Source: Plumapathes pennacea (lineage: Eukaryota; Cnidaria; Anthozoa; Antipatharia; Myriopathidae). Taken from it: 64,000 nt of DNA. The stretch's first letter is position 1, and each line of letters opens with the position of its first letter. This document shows positions 29,373-41,600 of the stretch, in pieces. Made by a program: the position numbers and the translations under genes. The stretch lies in NCBI GenBank assembly GCA_964036295.1, contig OZ038469.1, positions 2,030,501 to 2,094,500 on the forward strand. Direction: 5' to 3'. A model generated the notes under the pieces. It ran no database searches, was not told the DNA's origin, and worked only from the letters and a program-made list of their open reading frames with translations.

Positions 29373-31646
29373 CTTTATAGAAGTTTTGTGATCTCTGCCG
29401 ATTCGACGCAGAAGTTAGACTATTACAGCTGGGAGCCCCAGCTCATTTTTGATTCTTGTTTATTCATTTCTTGTTTTTTCATTAACCAAATAGCGGTTTT
29501 TACGAATGAATGAGCACGAACACTGCTTCAAAACAATATAAAACTGAGCTTTAGTAAGTGCAGAAGCGGCCCAATTTGATTGGTCAGACGCTAATAAACG
29601 TTATGTTGTGTTTAGCTAAAAACAACAAGGGCCGACCTTGGACAAAAATGATTAAAATATAATGGAATTTGTGTAATGTGATTTAAATCTGAACCCTATG
29701 AAGAAAAAAACTGCCAATTGTAGTGAGATCAAGGCAGTCTCTGCTCACAGTCAGATCTCAGTGAAGTGTGACTGCAGGAACTTTGCGTTTGATTGGTTAA
29801 GGAAGCCGCGCTCCAGCTGTAAATTCTCCTCGCATCATCAATACTATTTCCTCGTGGCCAGCAGAGAGACTTTGTATAGATGAGTTAGATTTAAAGGAAA
29901 CGAAACTACGACAAAAGGCGGCTTTGTATATCAGGCGTAACACACGACAAAGTTCCGAGGAAGTATGCACTGTGCCACTGTTTGGTTAAAACTGTCCACC
30001 TATTATAAAAGAAGTTAGAAAAATACATAAGATATATTTAAGTCCACTGATTATAAAAGAAGTTAGAAAATCGAAATTCAGGACTATATGCTGTAAAACG
30101 CGACGATTGATCCTTGATACTCAGAAAACAAGCATAGTTGAACTCTTGTATCCATCTAATTGCTGTGTGACTACACCCTTACGTTGTCACAAATGCGGTC
30201 GCAGGAAAAAATATTGAAGAAGTTTCTTAGGATTATCGTTAATCCAGCTACGAATTATTTGATTTATTATTATTATTGGATAAAACCTGCTGAGACACTC
30301 TAAATCAATGAATTGCTAGATTTTTTTTGAAAGGACAAAAATTGCGTAAACAAAAACGGTAATTTCCCACTCAGTGTGGATTCGATATGTCCACGTCCGC
30401 CAAATACTTAAACAATAATGAAAGGGGAACTTAAGGGTGCAGATGACCATGACTTGTTTTTACAATCGAATGCGGAAACAATTCTCGGAAGTTATTTCTC
30501 ACCGCGATAATTTAGCACTTTTTTTTTTATTTTTATTTTTTATTTTATGCAAGTCTGCATCGTCGTGACAAATTCTTCTGAAATTCGAGAAGACGTATCG
30601 CAGGTTATGTTGAATCGAACTACGTCACGGCTGTGACGGAAACGCAATCGAGAGAGCTCTTATTGAGTGACTCGCCCAAGTCGAGAGTAAATGTAACATA
30701 ATGTCTGCGCCGATATCAGTGTAAACGGAAGTCCAATCTATCTCACTTTGCCTTGACAGGGCCGGAATAAAGTAAACCCACACTTGTTATTTGCATGGTC
30801 GTAGAACTGAGTCATAGTTGCTTCGATTCTGAATTGTTATAATCCAGAAATTCGGGAAAGTATGGAAGCGTCGAATACGCGTTCCTATAATCAGACATAC
30901 AATATCCGGCCAAAGTTTGAAAGTTTAGCGGAAAAACGTTATCGAACATCAATAAATTTCAGAAATTTTCACAATTTTTGCCTATTGTCTGTGGCCCGGC
31001 GAGTTCAAAGCAAACCTGAGTTTAGGAGACTAAACTTTGTTGTCAAGTAAGCCTGAAAATGAGGTTAGCTCTTCGCTAGTCACAAGACCGTGTCTTGAGC
31101 AAGAACGGACCCTTTTCACGAGTCTTTTATCAAAAGTGACCGATGCTTTCAGCTGTCTTCCTCGTGATTTCCCATATGGTCTAGTGGTTAGGATCCGGCG
31201 CTCTCACCGCCGTGGCCCGGGTTCGATTCCCGGTGTGGGAAGTTTTTTTTAGTAGGTCACATACTGAACTTCTCTGCGTCCTCCCCCTTCTGAGTCAAGT
31301 TTTTTGTGGTTCGTTCGCCCCGCTGTTCATTTGCTCCTTTTAAAAACTTTTTTTCTCTTACCTGGTTTTCAGGGGCGACACAAGCAGAGTCCTTATCTCA
31401 CAGTGAAAATAAGCTCGACGCAAGCGCACAAGAATCCAAATATTTTCTTTTTCTTGTGCTAGCTAATTGCGCGCCCGTTTTCACGGACGCGTATCTCTTA
31501 TGATTGCGCTTATGCTTGCGGCGCTTATGAAACCGCGCAAAGATGAAAATATTTCCTTGTTATAACAGAGTGTTGGACGCTATCTCTACACATATACCTC
31601 TAACATACCTTAACAAACAAGAAAACCGCCATCACAAATTACATAC
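29373..31646. other. Region between the two candidate first exons of the - collagen gene
   Basis: Contains a tRNA-Glu gene at 31170 on the opposite strand. Otherwise no exon seen. The part next to 29372 should hold the promoter of first exon C. Confidence 0.5.
31170..31241 (+). tRNA. tRNA-Glu (anticodon CTC), copy 1
   Basis: 72-nt cloverleaf: acceptor TCCCATA pairs with TGTGGGA with one G-T pair; the D arm GTCTAGTGGTTAGGAT fits an A box; anticodon stem CGGCG/CGCCG with loop CTCTCAC places CTC at 31203-31205; T arm CCCGGGTTCGATTCCCGG fits a B box. An 8-T Pol III terminator follows at 31243-31250. It lies inside the interval between two alternative first exons of the - collagen gene. Confidence 0.95.
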
Positions 31647-32043
31647 CTCGGTTACTCGCGAGGCGGCCACAAGAACATTCCGGTGCGTAATCTCCTCTAG
31701 CGATTTGCACCGCAAGTCCCAATATCATAATCGAAACGACCAGCATGGAAATCAGACCGATCAACTTGTAGCGTTCCACTTGTCTCCTTTTGGATGAAGT
31801 TCCAAGCGGTGTTCTCGCTCCCGCCTCTGCTCTCGCATTCAAACTCAGCCGCGCAGACTGGGAAACCGCAAGGTCGTACAAATGGTTCGATGTTCGTCCG
31901 AATTTGCTTTCTCTGTCCCACTGATCATCATTGAAAGAAGTCGTTGTTTGATATTTGCCAGAAGGAAACATTTCCTCAATCGTCGCGTATTCGTCGCCCT
32001 CGACGCCTTTAAAAAACGGACTCAGGCTTGAAGTATCAGCCAT
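31647..32043 (-). CDS. Candidate alternative first exon D of the transmembrane collagen gene (-)
   Basis: ATG at 32043; 132 codons plus one base, then a GTATGT donor. It encodes a cytoplasmic tail with Tyr motifs (DEYATIEEM, GKYQTTT, NHLYDLAV), a basic stretch (SSKRRQVERYK), a membrane segment at about residues 94-113 and a Cys-containing linker (PECSCGRLAS). It ends in phase 1, the phase required by the exon at 27564. If spliced to that exon the product would have 404 residues. No separate collagen body lies between 29373 and 31646. Sequence similarity to exon C is weak apart from architecture, so an independent decayed gene cannot be excluded. Confidence 0.65.
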
Positions 32044-32584
32044 ATTTAGAGATAAACTGACAACTATTAAACTGATGTTTCCAGTCCAAGGCCAGAGAAA
32101 TTATTTCCTTCAAACACCGGATCTATCCAAAAAAATCTTTGCGTATCGAAGTGGACTTCCGATTTGACCGCTCTGCTTAGAAGAGTGGTAAGAAGTCGTC
32201 GTGACGTAATTGTATTGACGAACTGTCACTCCCTATTGTATCATGGATGCACCCCCGGGTAGACTTGCGAGGTGAGGTTCGACGGAACATGACGCATTTG
32301 ACACTTGACATCAACCGCTCGAAATCATTAAAAAATGTCTGCACTGCACACATTTTCTACTTTGTAACGAGAATTTTTCTGCAAATATTTATCGGTTTGA
32401 CCTGAAAATCACTGTGCAGAGTTAACATACATTCTGTGGAATGATGTATAGGTTTGAAATAATAATATATATTTATGGAGATATAGCAAGAAAACGCAAA
32501 GATTGAACCTTCTTTGTTTGAAAAGCCGTGAGTGTTTGTCGATGATTTGCTCTTACTTCTCATCGTGCCCGGCTGTATGAAATA

Positions 32585-32700
32585 ACAAAAAATGCATATG
32601 CAAAGCTTCGTTATAGTTCCAGAAAGGTTCCCTGAAAGTTTCATGCGGTTCGGAAGTTAGGCCAAAAACCAGCGTTTTATGAAATATTAAGGCTATAGCC
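32585..32700 (+). repeat. Isolated diverged fragment of the 334-bp satellite
   Basis: GTTATAGTTCCAGAAAGGTT-CCCTGAAAGTTTCA aligns with the satellite's TGTAATAGTCCAGAGAAGG-TTTCCTGAAAGTTTCA, preceded by matching GCAAA and followed by CCAAAAACC. Similarity is clear over about 60 bp and fades outward. Confidence 0.55.
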
Positions 32701-32758
32701 TATGCTTTTGCTAAACAATAACCCATTTTGCCCGAGTGTTGCTGTCCCTTAGCCTTAA

Positions 32759-32991
32759 GGTGATGTTACACGAGACGATTTTTAACGACGATTTTTCGCC
32801 CAAGACCTACAATTTTGTAGCTAGCGCTTTGGCTTTTACTCTAAAAACATGGCGAACCTTCGCCAAAGGCAGAATTTTGTGCAAAGATTGCTATTCATTG
32901 ATAGTTCGACGATTCCTAGGCAAGAAGTATAGAAAAAAAAAAAATGTTGCGCAAAAAATCGTCGTTAAAAATCGTCTCATGTAACATCACC
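32759..32991. mobile_element. MITE with about 37-bp terminal inverted repeats
   Basis: Left end GGTGATGTTACACGAGACGA continuing TTTTTAACGACGATTTTT; right end is its reverse complement with one or two changes (AAAATCGTCGTTAAAAATCG then TCTCATGTAACATCACC). Internal ORF is chance. Confidence 0.85.
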
Positions 32992-33211
32992 TTTACACGT
33001 CACATCATTCCGCAACTTGACGCACAAAGTAGAGCCAACTTTTGACTTTTTGCAACATTGTAGCAATTTTCACTCGATGTCAGTATTAGTTTCTTAGCTC
33101 ACGCTGTGAAAGCGGTTTAAATCACGTTTGTGCGGTCTCGAATGAACAGAACTGCGAAAATCCTAGTGAATGCATTCGACTGTTAATGTACATTGTCTCT
33201 TTTTCGTGAAT

Positions 33212-33257
33212 TCCCATATGTTGTGGTGTAGGATCCGGCGCTCTCACCGCCGTGGGA
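33212..33257 (+). pseudogene. tRNA-Glu relic lacking the T arm
   Basis: TCCCATA acceptor strand, eroded D arm, intact CGGCG-CTCTCAC-CGCCG anticodon arm, then directly TGGGA. The variable loop and whole T arm (about 20 nt) are missing. A T run follows at 33263-33269. Confidence 0.75.
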
Positions 33258-33519
33258 ATTTATTTTTTTCTGTAGTTCTGCTCGTCCCAGTTTAACTCTC
33301 GTGGTTTGTTCACCTCGTTGTTAGTCCTGTAAATATCCTTTTATCTTGAGCTTGTAACATGGCTTAACCGCAGAATACCCTAAATCATTCCTATTCTGTT
33401 GTTTTCTTTTATTGGGGTCTTTTTCTCTTTTGACCTTCTTTATCAGACATTTATCGGAGACGTCCCGGAAGACTTGTTTTGCCATTACAACTCACACAAA
33501 TGAGGTATCCTTCATCAAT

Positions 33520-33591
33520 TCCCATATGGTCTAGTGGTTAGGATCCGGCGCTCTCACCGCCGTGGCCCGGGTTCGATTCCCGGTGTGGGAA
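33520..33591 (+). tRNA. tRNA-Glu (anticodon CTC), copy 2
   Basis: Sequence identical over 72 nt to the copy at 31170-31241; anticodon CTC at 33553-33555; five-T terminator at 33597-33601. Only short flanks are shared, so the copies are old or were inserted separately. Confidence 0.95.
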
Positions 33592-33845
33592 GTTTCTTTT
33601 TGAGGTCTTTAACGGCATCCCTTTTTTTTTTTTTTTTTTTTTTCCCAGCTGTTGCATAAACTGGCTAGAGTCTCAGTTGACAAGTTCCACTGCTTTATCC
33701 CTTGAACTGACTAGACCAACTTATGTTGGTTTCGTGTATCACTGATAGGGGTCTTTACAAGCATTCATCTGTAATTTACTCTATTTATTTCTTTTAGCTT
33801 CAATTCCACTGATAGACTGCATCTCAAAGTCTTACAGTTTGGAAA

Positions 33846-35504
33846 CTAGGCTTCACCATTTTTCACTTTCTTTCGATGCAAGACATTATCACCATCAACA
33901 ACAGAATATCCCAAACTCAGTTTCTCTTTCTTTGTCTCATAAATCTCAACAGTGATTTGGTCCATTGCCACTTTACTTCTCCTTCCTTCTTCCCAAACTC
34001 TTTCCAAGTCTTGCAAACTCTCTGTATTTCGGAGCTTCCAGCCAAAAGCAATCTTTTCCATGAATTCCTTTGATATAAGTTTACAGCCATCAGTTTCACA
34101 GAGATCTAATGTCATTGACAAATTGTACTTTGGAAAGAAAATTAGCCCAGCTGCTTTCTCCAGGTCTTTAATGTGCACTTGAAAGTCCTGGAGTTGATGG
34201 TCAAATCCGATTGGTTTATTGGGGACGACAAATGCTCCAAGGACAGGTGGATTAAATGTGTTATCATCATCAGCTAAGATGACTTTGTACAAATGTGTTG
34301 GAACTGCCACATTATGTTCCCCAATAACCTACAAGATAAAAACAATGGTCATCTTCTCTTGCTTCTTGCTCTGAATAGTCAGACTTTAGTGGGGGGGGGG
34401 GGGGGGGGGGGAGCGGGGAGCGGGGAGCGGGGGAGAACTTCTGGCTCCTCACCTCATACTGAACAAACTTCCTTCCCATCTCTTCCTCATTTGGCAAGTA
34501 GAGTGGCCCAGACACCACATAGACATTATTGTGCTGCTTTGTTAAGTTCCTGCAGTAAACTTCCATTCTGTACCAAAATCCTGAATTATTCTCGTAGTTT
34601 TGAGGCACAATGTTGGAGAGAAGAAAGGTGTCATTCATGGCTTGTTGACTGAACTTATTGTCACCTTGCAAAAAATGGAAAGGCAAGTATAAATAATATT
34701 AAAGCATACACACACGCACACACGCACACACACACACACACATCAAGACTGTCCTATCCTGGATTCCAGAGGTTTTCTTTTAATGTTTGAGCCACAAAGG
34801 GACAAACAAACTAGTATTTGGAAAGAAAACTTCTGGAACCCCTGAGTGAAAGTATTAAGGGACTGGACAGCACATGATCAGCTTGAACCAAAGCATGTGA
34901 TCACCTGCCAGATTCTCCATACTGAACTACATATAGCTGATTGTGTATTGAAAGGAGAAGTTGCATCTGATCACTCACTTGCAGGTGCCATGTGTCCTCT
35001 AGACCATCCACTATCCAAGTAGTCTTGATTTGTGGACTGAAATATCTCGGGTAACACCGGATCAGCTTGAAAAAGCGAGTTCTCGCGACTTGCCAACCCT
35101 TTCACTTTTTCTTTCGTCAAGTGTTCCGCAACCCAGCTAGGGGTCTTCTTGGACTGATCATAACATAAAATATGATTTGTGTATCGGATGTAGTCTGGAG
35201 ACCTGAGAGGGAGTCCGTACTTGTAATGTAGATCAGGGGAACAGTCAACTTCGTCTAGATTACTATCCTCGCTTCGCTGCTTTCTTCTTGGATCAATCTT
35301 CCGAAGATGGCTTTCGGTTTTGAGATTGTCATGCGCTTCAACTAGTTCTTTTATTTGCTGTTTAATGGGCAGATTTTCCTTCACGGCACCTGTGGTCTCG
35401 TAGTATATCTTGGTCACCCCAGCACCAACAATCAAGCCTGTCAAGGCATCGGAAAACCGGGAAAAGTAAGGTCTCACACTTTGCCACCACTTTCTCGCCG
35501 CCAT
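33846..35504 (-). CDS. EXOG: EXOG-type mitochondrial endo/exonuclease (DNA/RNA non-specific nuclease)
   Basis: Exons 35504-34979, 34664-34453, 34328-33846; AG/GT, in frame; 406 residues (human EXOG 368). Member of the beta-beta-alpha metal (EndoG-like) nucleases that act in the mitochondrion. The N-terminus is basic and then hydrophobic (LTGLIVGAGVTKIYY), fitting an inner-membrane anchor or import signal. The catalytic motif SRGHMAPAS keeps the histidine, with Ser rather than Asp before Arg as in EXOG and unlike EndoG. The downstream NIVPQNYENNSGFW and RMEVYC supply the conserved metal-site Asn and Glu. The C-terminal domain (VIGEHNVAVPTHLYKVILA, then GAFVVPN and a coiled EXOG-specific tail) matches EXOG over EndoG. 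Its start codon lies in a YY1-like box and 154 bp from the divergent SDCCAG8 start. Confidence 0.93.
34389..34412. repeat. Poly-G tract in EXOG intron
   Basis: About 23 G bases then GAGCGGG repeats, next to the donor of EXOG exon 2. Could form G-quadruplex on the + strand. Confidence 0.85.
34705..34742. repeat. (CA)n microsatellite
   Basis: CA/CG-type dinucleotide run in the first EXOG intron. Confidence 0.9.
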
Positions 35505-35658
35505 CTTGAAAACTAGATTTCAGGTCCTCTCGTTCAACCTGGTCGGGTAGAGGTTGGAAATTTCAAAGATGGCGGTTTGGTTGACTTTTTGATTGTGATA
35601 TAACTATGTGAGGCCAAGCTTTACTGAGGAATGTTGTCCGAAGAAAGACGCATGTGCG
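35505..35658. promoter_or_regulatory. Bidirectional promoter EXOG / SDCCAG8
   Basis: Only 154 bp separate the two start codons. AAGATGGCGG, the core of the YY1 site, occurs on the minus strand across the EXOG start (35498-35507) and on the plus strand at 35566-35575. No TATA box seen. Upstream ATGs for SDCCAG8 occur at 35569, 35606 (ATG TGA, start-stop) and 35631. Confidence 0.7.
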
Positions 35659-38600
35659 ATGTTAAATGCTGATGAACCGATCTCGGATTATCAGAAAGCG
35701 GTTAGAGGTACACGTTTTTATTAATTTGTAGGTTAACTTTTTAGCCCTTCTTGTTTACATGGTACTGGAGTTCGGACTAAGGAATTACGCTTTGAATTAG
35801 CTACTTGACTTGAACTTATTTCCGTTTATGCAGATATTTGAACACTGTGCTGTTACTTTTTTCGATTTTTGACCGTTCAGAAACTGGGGCTAGCGGAAAT
35901 AAGAGGTTCTTACTGTTAATTATGACGACCAGTACGTTCCACTGCAGCCTAAGCTATATACAGCTTAAGTATAAGTCCTTGTGAATATAATTACTATAAT
36001 TTATATTTATATGTAATTGTGCAGAACGAGCTGCAGCAAGCCTTGGTGGTGTTCGTCACACCTTCAGCTCCCCTGTCAAGTCTCAATACTCTGAGTATAG
36101 TACAGCAGGTAAACCATAAACAATGAGTGGCCAGTGTTTCTACAAAATACAGAGCTCATAGAGATAAATTACATTAAATTTTATGGCAGACACTTACAGT
36201 AATGGTCAAAACATAAGTTAAGTACTAATCATGCCTCATTTCTTGTGAGACAAGTTGCTTAATATCTCTCGAGACAAGACACTTGTCTGGTGAGGTGAGA
36301 CACTTGTCTCATGAGAATCATTGAATCATTGAATCGATGAAACAAAATTGAAGCCCAGTGCCACTCTCCAAATTATTTTTCTTTGCTCAATTAAGTTATC
36401 CCATGAGACAAATGTGGAGTGGACAGCTCATTATTTTCTCATATGTCTAGACAAGGCACTTTATACTTAATATATTCATTGATAAGTTACATTTGGCTGG
36501 TACTATTATTATACAATACATCCATGCAACTTACAATCTGGTGAAATTTTAGATAAATATTAACACAAAACAGTAAATTTAAATTATAACTATTAAATTT
36601 AACCGAACTGCATTTTAAACTTGTGTTTGCTTGTTACAGTGGCACGCTTAAAGGGCCTGATTGGACAATATAATCAGTCCAAACTAGGGGCAAGAAAGCC
36701 AGCACCATTAACTGGACAAAACTTGGTGGTCAGTAATATCTGAAATATATATATTTATTATATAGACACGAGTGTTTTACTGGAAAATATACCATGCGTA
36801 AAATCCATACAAAACTACATCCGGGACCAAAGTGGCGTATTTTCCATATCCTCACTAGTGAGGATATCGTTGGCATCATTTCCCGCTTTTGCACGGGTGT
36901 TTGTGCAATTTCTTGTAAAACACTTGCGTCTAATATAATAAAAAGAAAATTACACGGTGGCTTGAGGATATGGATTTTATTTTCTCGTGGTAAAAACAAT
37001 ATTTTACTCACTCGCAAAGCGCTCGTTCGTAAAATATTATTTTTACCACTCGAAAATAAAATTCATATCTTCCCACCGTCATGTAATATCCTCTATTTAT
37101 TATTTTTTGTAGTGTATTGCGTAGTCCACAAGTGCAGAACTGGTTCAGCTCAAAATTTAGGGTTGTATTAATCTAATCCATACCCCCACCCTCAGAGGTC
37201 AAGCTCTGCCTTGGCTCGAATCTTCCACCTGAAAATTATACTTTGAAGTTCAGGCATCAGCTAGGAGTGACATTTGTGTGTAGGTCTGCTAAACACAGTA
37301 TTTCTAAATGTGTTCTGTTTGGTATGTTTTTACTTAGGGAGATGTATTTTCAGTTTCAAGGGCTGAGATTCCTGTGGAAAATTTCCCTGGATACGAAGAC
37401 CTTACTCTTTTGCTAGACAACCAGTTTGCAGTTGTACAGCATCTGGAGGGACAAGAAGAGTTCTATAAGGCAAGTATGTGAACCAGTGAGCTTGAACATA
37501 ATGGCCAGGTTCTCCAAACCATTCAAGAAGAAAATGTAGTGAGAACTAGGTTGACTGTGTCGGCGTGGCGGAAGACAAACTGGTGTATCAACTAGGTGTT
37601 GATGAGGGTAATGGAACGCCGTCAAAGAGACAATAGCTGACGTTTCGAGTGCTAGCCCTTCGTCAGAGCGAATGAGAGGATCCCCTCATTCGCTCTGACG
37701 AAGGGCTAGCGCTCGAAACGTCAGCTATTGTCTCTTTTATGGCGTTCCATTACCCTCATCAACACCTAGTTGATACACCAGTTTATCAAATGGCAAGTTC
37801 TCCATACTGTATGGTATACTTTTGGTGAGGTAATGAAAGAGAAATTTGAAGCTGATGAACTTTACTTTATTTGCAGGATGCTCTGTCTGCTTTGAAGCAG
37901 AGAACAGAACTCTTAATAGAAGAGAACAGGACATTATATGAACAGCTGAAAACCCAGGCTGCCAGTGAAATTCTGGCATCAGACTTTGAACAAGGTGGCA
38001 CTGAGGTACACAGACAGTAAAGTGCTTGAAGAGTTTACAAAAGTGGAATGCTTTTAAGTACTGTAAATCCCTGCGATAGTTACTGCTCAGTGGTTTGGCT
38101 TTGGTTTGTTCTTGTTTCTATGGCTTGACCATGGCTTTTTAACAACTCCTAAGCTCTGAGATCTTAATTGAAATGTAGAAATAAAATGTATTTTGTGCTG
38201 TAGTTAGACACTTTGTTCAATATTGTTTTGGTTGGGGACTTGATATGATGTTTAAGACGAGCTTACAGAGCTTTATTGTAATTTGAAATGTCACACAGTG
38301 TTGTTTGTTAAGCATCTTTGGCTACTTGAATCACACAGGGAGGGAAACAAAACTTAGACAAATAAATCAATCTTTCCCTCCGCAACAGAATGTAGAGACC
38401 CCAACTGAAACGGCAGAGGGTCCAGCTGCACAAGGCTTGCCAAAGCAAACAAAGGGAACCCCTGATAAAGGGAGGAAACACCACGAATGGAGCGTCGGCG
38501 ACAGCAGACAGGAATCATCTCTCAAGCTAGAGGGGTTTGGGGATTCACAGGTTAGTAAATAAAATATTGTATGACGTTTGTCAATAATCGATTTATATAC

Positions 38601-41600
38601 ACTGCCATGCTGTTTTGCTTTGTGCATGCTTTACATGGAATTTAGCGGAAGGGAAAAATTGTCTTTTAAATGCAGTTGGCAGTGTTGAATTAAGTTAGCT
38701 GTGCCAGAACAATTATATTATTATTTATTATTATATTATAATTATTGTCCAAACTAATTACAGTACATGTACTCCTCCAATTTTATCAAGGATTCTCGGT
38801 CTCTTTGAAAATATTTTATTGTGACTTTGTATACATGTGTATAAATTCACTTTTGTTACTCTTGGAAATTTTCACTTGACTGTGTAATTATCCCAATTTG
38901 CACATCTCGAAACTATGTGATTGCACTTACAAATGCGATGTGACTCCCTGTCATTTTTCTGTCAGGTATTTCTGTCACCAAAAGAGAGGAACTTTGTTGT
39001 GCAGCTTGAAGATGAAGTGGTAAAGTTGTTGCTCTTTCTGTTCTTTATTCTTTGTATGATGTTTGTCAGGGTTATTTACATTATTACGTTTTAGCTCAGT
39101 TTACACAATGTATAAAAGGGTAGAATTTCCCAGTGATATGTTAATTTGTGACTGATGTCTTCTATAGGATAAGATCCGAAAGCTCCACCAGAGCAAAACA
39201 AGGCACCTGGAATCGCTGCTGTACTCCACAAGGTATAATTAAAAGAGATGTACAGTTGAATGGGTCAAATTTATCAAAGTTTACACATGAACGCAGCATT
39301 GTATCACGAGAGTTTGTGCCATGTTACCCCACATGGTGATCTAACGTTTGCATCTGTTGGTCCAAGTGTTCAGTTGAGAGAGAGCGACTCTCATCGTGAT
39401 TAATATTGTTTTCACTTGTTACAGGGATGAACTGGAGGATTACCAAAGGCAGGTTGCAGAACTGCAAGGAAAACTGAGGTCAGTGCTCAAAAATCTTTAG
39501 TTCAACAAAAGCAGGAAGTCCCCCAAAGCCCTGGCCAAATGTACTCACCTAACTTGATTGTCATGGCTCAAGGGAAGGGGTCCCTCACACTTCCCCCTCC
39601 CTTTTGGGCCCGATACTCAGGTTAGAACTCACCGAGTCAACCCAGGTGTTCAGTAAACACCATTGATTTTAGAATACAACTCTTTGTTTCAGGGACCAAG
39701 AGGTTCTGGGCGAACAGGTTGGTTGAAACGCCATTTAAACTTCGCTTAAGTTTGGTTATTTGTACGTGTATTTGTTTGTGTAAGTTTGGTTATTTGTGTC
39801 TGTCTTTCTCAACCTTTCTCAATACACAGCCAGTTTCTCAAGTGGTCTAATTTTTATGCCTCCGAAATGTTATTCCAGTTATTGGCTAGCATTCCCCTAA
39901 AGAAAACTTTGAAGCTGTTGTTGTTGCTGTTGCTATTGCTGTTACAGCAATTCTCCAGATCAAATAGCAGTATGTCAGTTTGTTTAGAGGTGGAGTATTT
40001 TTTTACGCAGCATAGCGGGCCCAGACTGTGCGTGAAGTGCGCTCACCAGGAGGCAGTTTTGTCGACTGGTTATGGAGACGTCGCCATGAAAACCATGAAG
40101 AAGATGACAAGGTGAGATAATGACAGGAAGTTTACATGTTGTGAGATAATGGCACAGTTTTTCAATTCACGATCCATGATGTAAATCAATATTGTGAGTG
40201 GATGCTTACATTATGAGTGATTTTGTAAGTTCTAAGTGGTAAGTGAGTGAGTGTGTCAATCAATCAATCAATCTGAAACAGAGTTAGACGTGAATGAGTG
40301 AATGAATGAATCTGGGAGTTAATAATGAATGAGTTAGTGAATGGCCATCCTCGGAGACCCAGGGGCAGATCATGGGGCGGCGGGCAAAAAACGGCATAGG
40401 GGAGACAAATTCGTTAGAGGTCAGTGATTAAGTGAGTATGTGGTTTATATGAGTGTCCACTTTGCTGCTGTTATTTATTGTTGAAAATTCCTTCCTGGTT
40501 TACTGAAATTGATTGACATATTACTGTACATGTGTTTTAACAGGGACAGGGACGAGTTGATGGAGACGTTGAGCAGACAGAAAGCCACGCTAGCTGAAGT
40601 GAGACAGCGTGACCTGGAGGCGTACATGCAAGTAAAGAAGAGCTGTGAAATGGTGGAACAATCACAACTGGAGAAAGCAGAGGTTGGTTATCAAATGATT
40701 TTATAACATCAGGTATATAAATCACACTCGCGAACTCGACATAGCACACGCGCGTTGGTAGCACTAAACTTGATCTTTCTTAGGCCCCGTCCACACTACG
40801 CCGTATAAATTTGAAAACGCAACTTTCACTCTGAAAACGCAAGAAATGTTTTCCGTCCACACTGGAAAACGGATAAAATGTTTCCGGGCCCAAATGTATT
40901 TTTATTGCTCTACAAACGTCCCTGACAATCTTTGAAACCACTTGACGTGACCACGTGAGTCAGAGTTTTCGAAAAGTTCCGTTTTCAAAATGTTTTTCGT
41001 CCACACCAAAACGCAAAGCCGGCGTTTTCAAATTTATCCACTTTGAAGAGCGTTTTCGAAAAGTTCCGTTTTCGTGAACAATTTATCCGGATTAGTGTGG
41101 ACTGTAGGCCTAACCGTAAGAATAAAGTTGCGTTTTCAAATTTATCCGGCGTAGTGTGGACGAGGCCTTAGACTCTTATTTGCCTTATCTTACACAAACC
41201 TCTTTCACAATCATCCGCACTAGTTGTCGAAGCGCAGGTGTTCTGGCGGGTCGCCTGACGATAAAACTTGGCGGGCAGAGTGGATAACTGATCCTTTGGT
41301 TATAACGCAGTTAGAGCGGTTTTCGGATGACTGTCGAAAGTAATTGTGTGATTGCTTTGGTTTTGCGTTTGCTTCGCTTTCGAATTGGTCCACACTAGTT
41401 TGTCAGCATGCTCAGCCAATCAGGAACAAAACCAAAACCAAAACCAAACACTTTTCACGCAAGCGATGGCGTGCACTCGCACTGCTGATTGGAAAGTAAA
41501 ACCAAACGCAAGACCAAACGCCGCGCACAAATTCACGCGTGCTCAGTTTTATAACTCAACGTGGTATTTAGTTGTGTAATTACTTCTGTGTTTGCTGACT

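Larger units (their letters stand above)
32044..33845. other. Intergenic region between collagen first exon D and EXOG 3' end
   Basis: Contains a diverged satellite fragment (about 32585-32700), a MITE at 32759-32991, a tRNA-Glu relic (33212-33257) and a tRNA-Glu gene (33520-33591), plus a poly-T at about 33621-33643. No protein gene seen. Confidence 0.6.
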
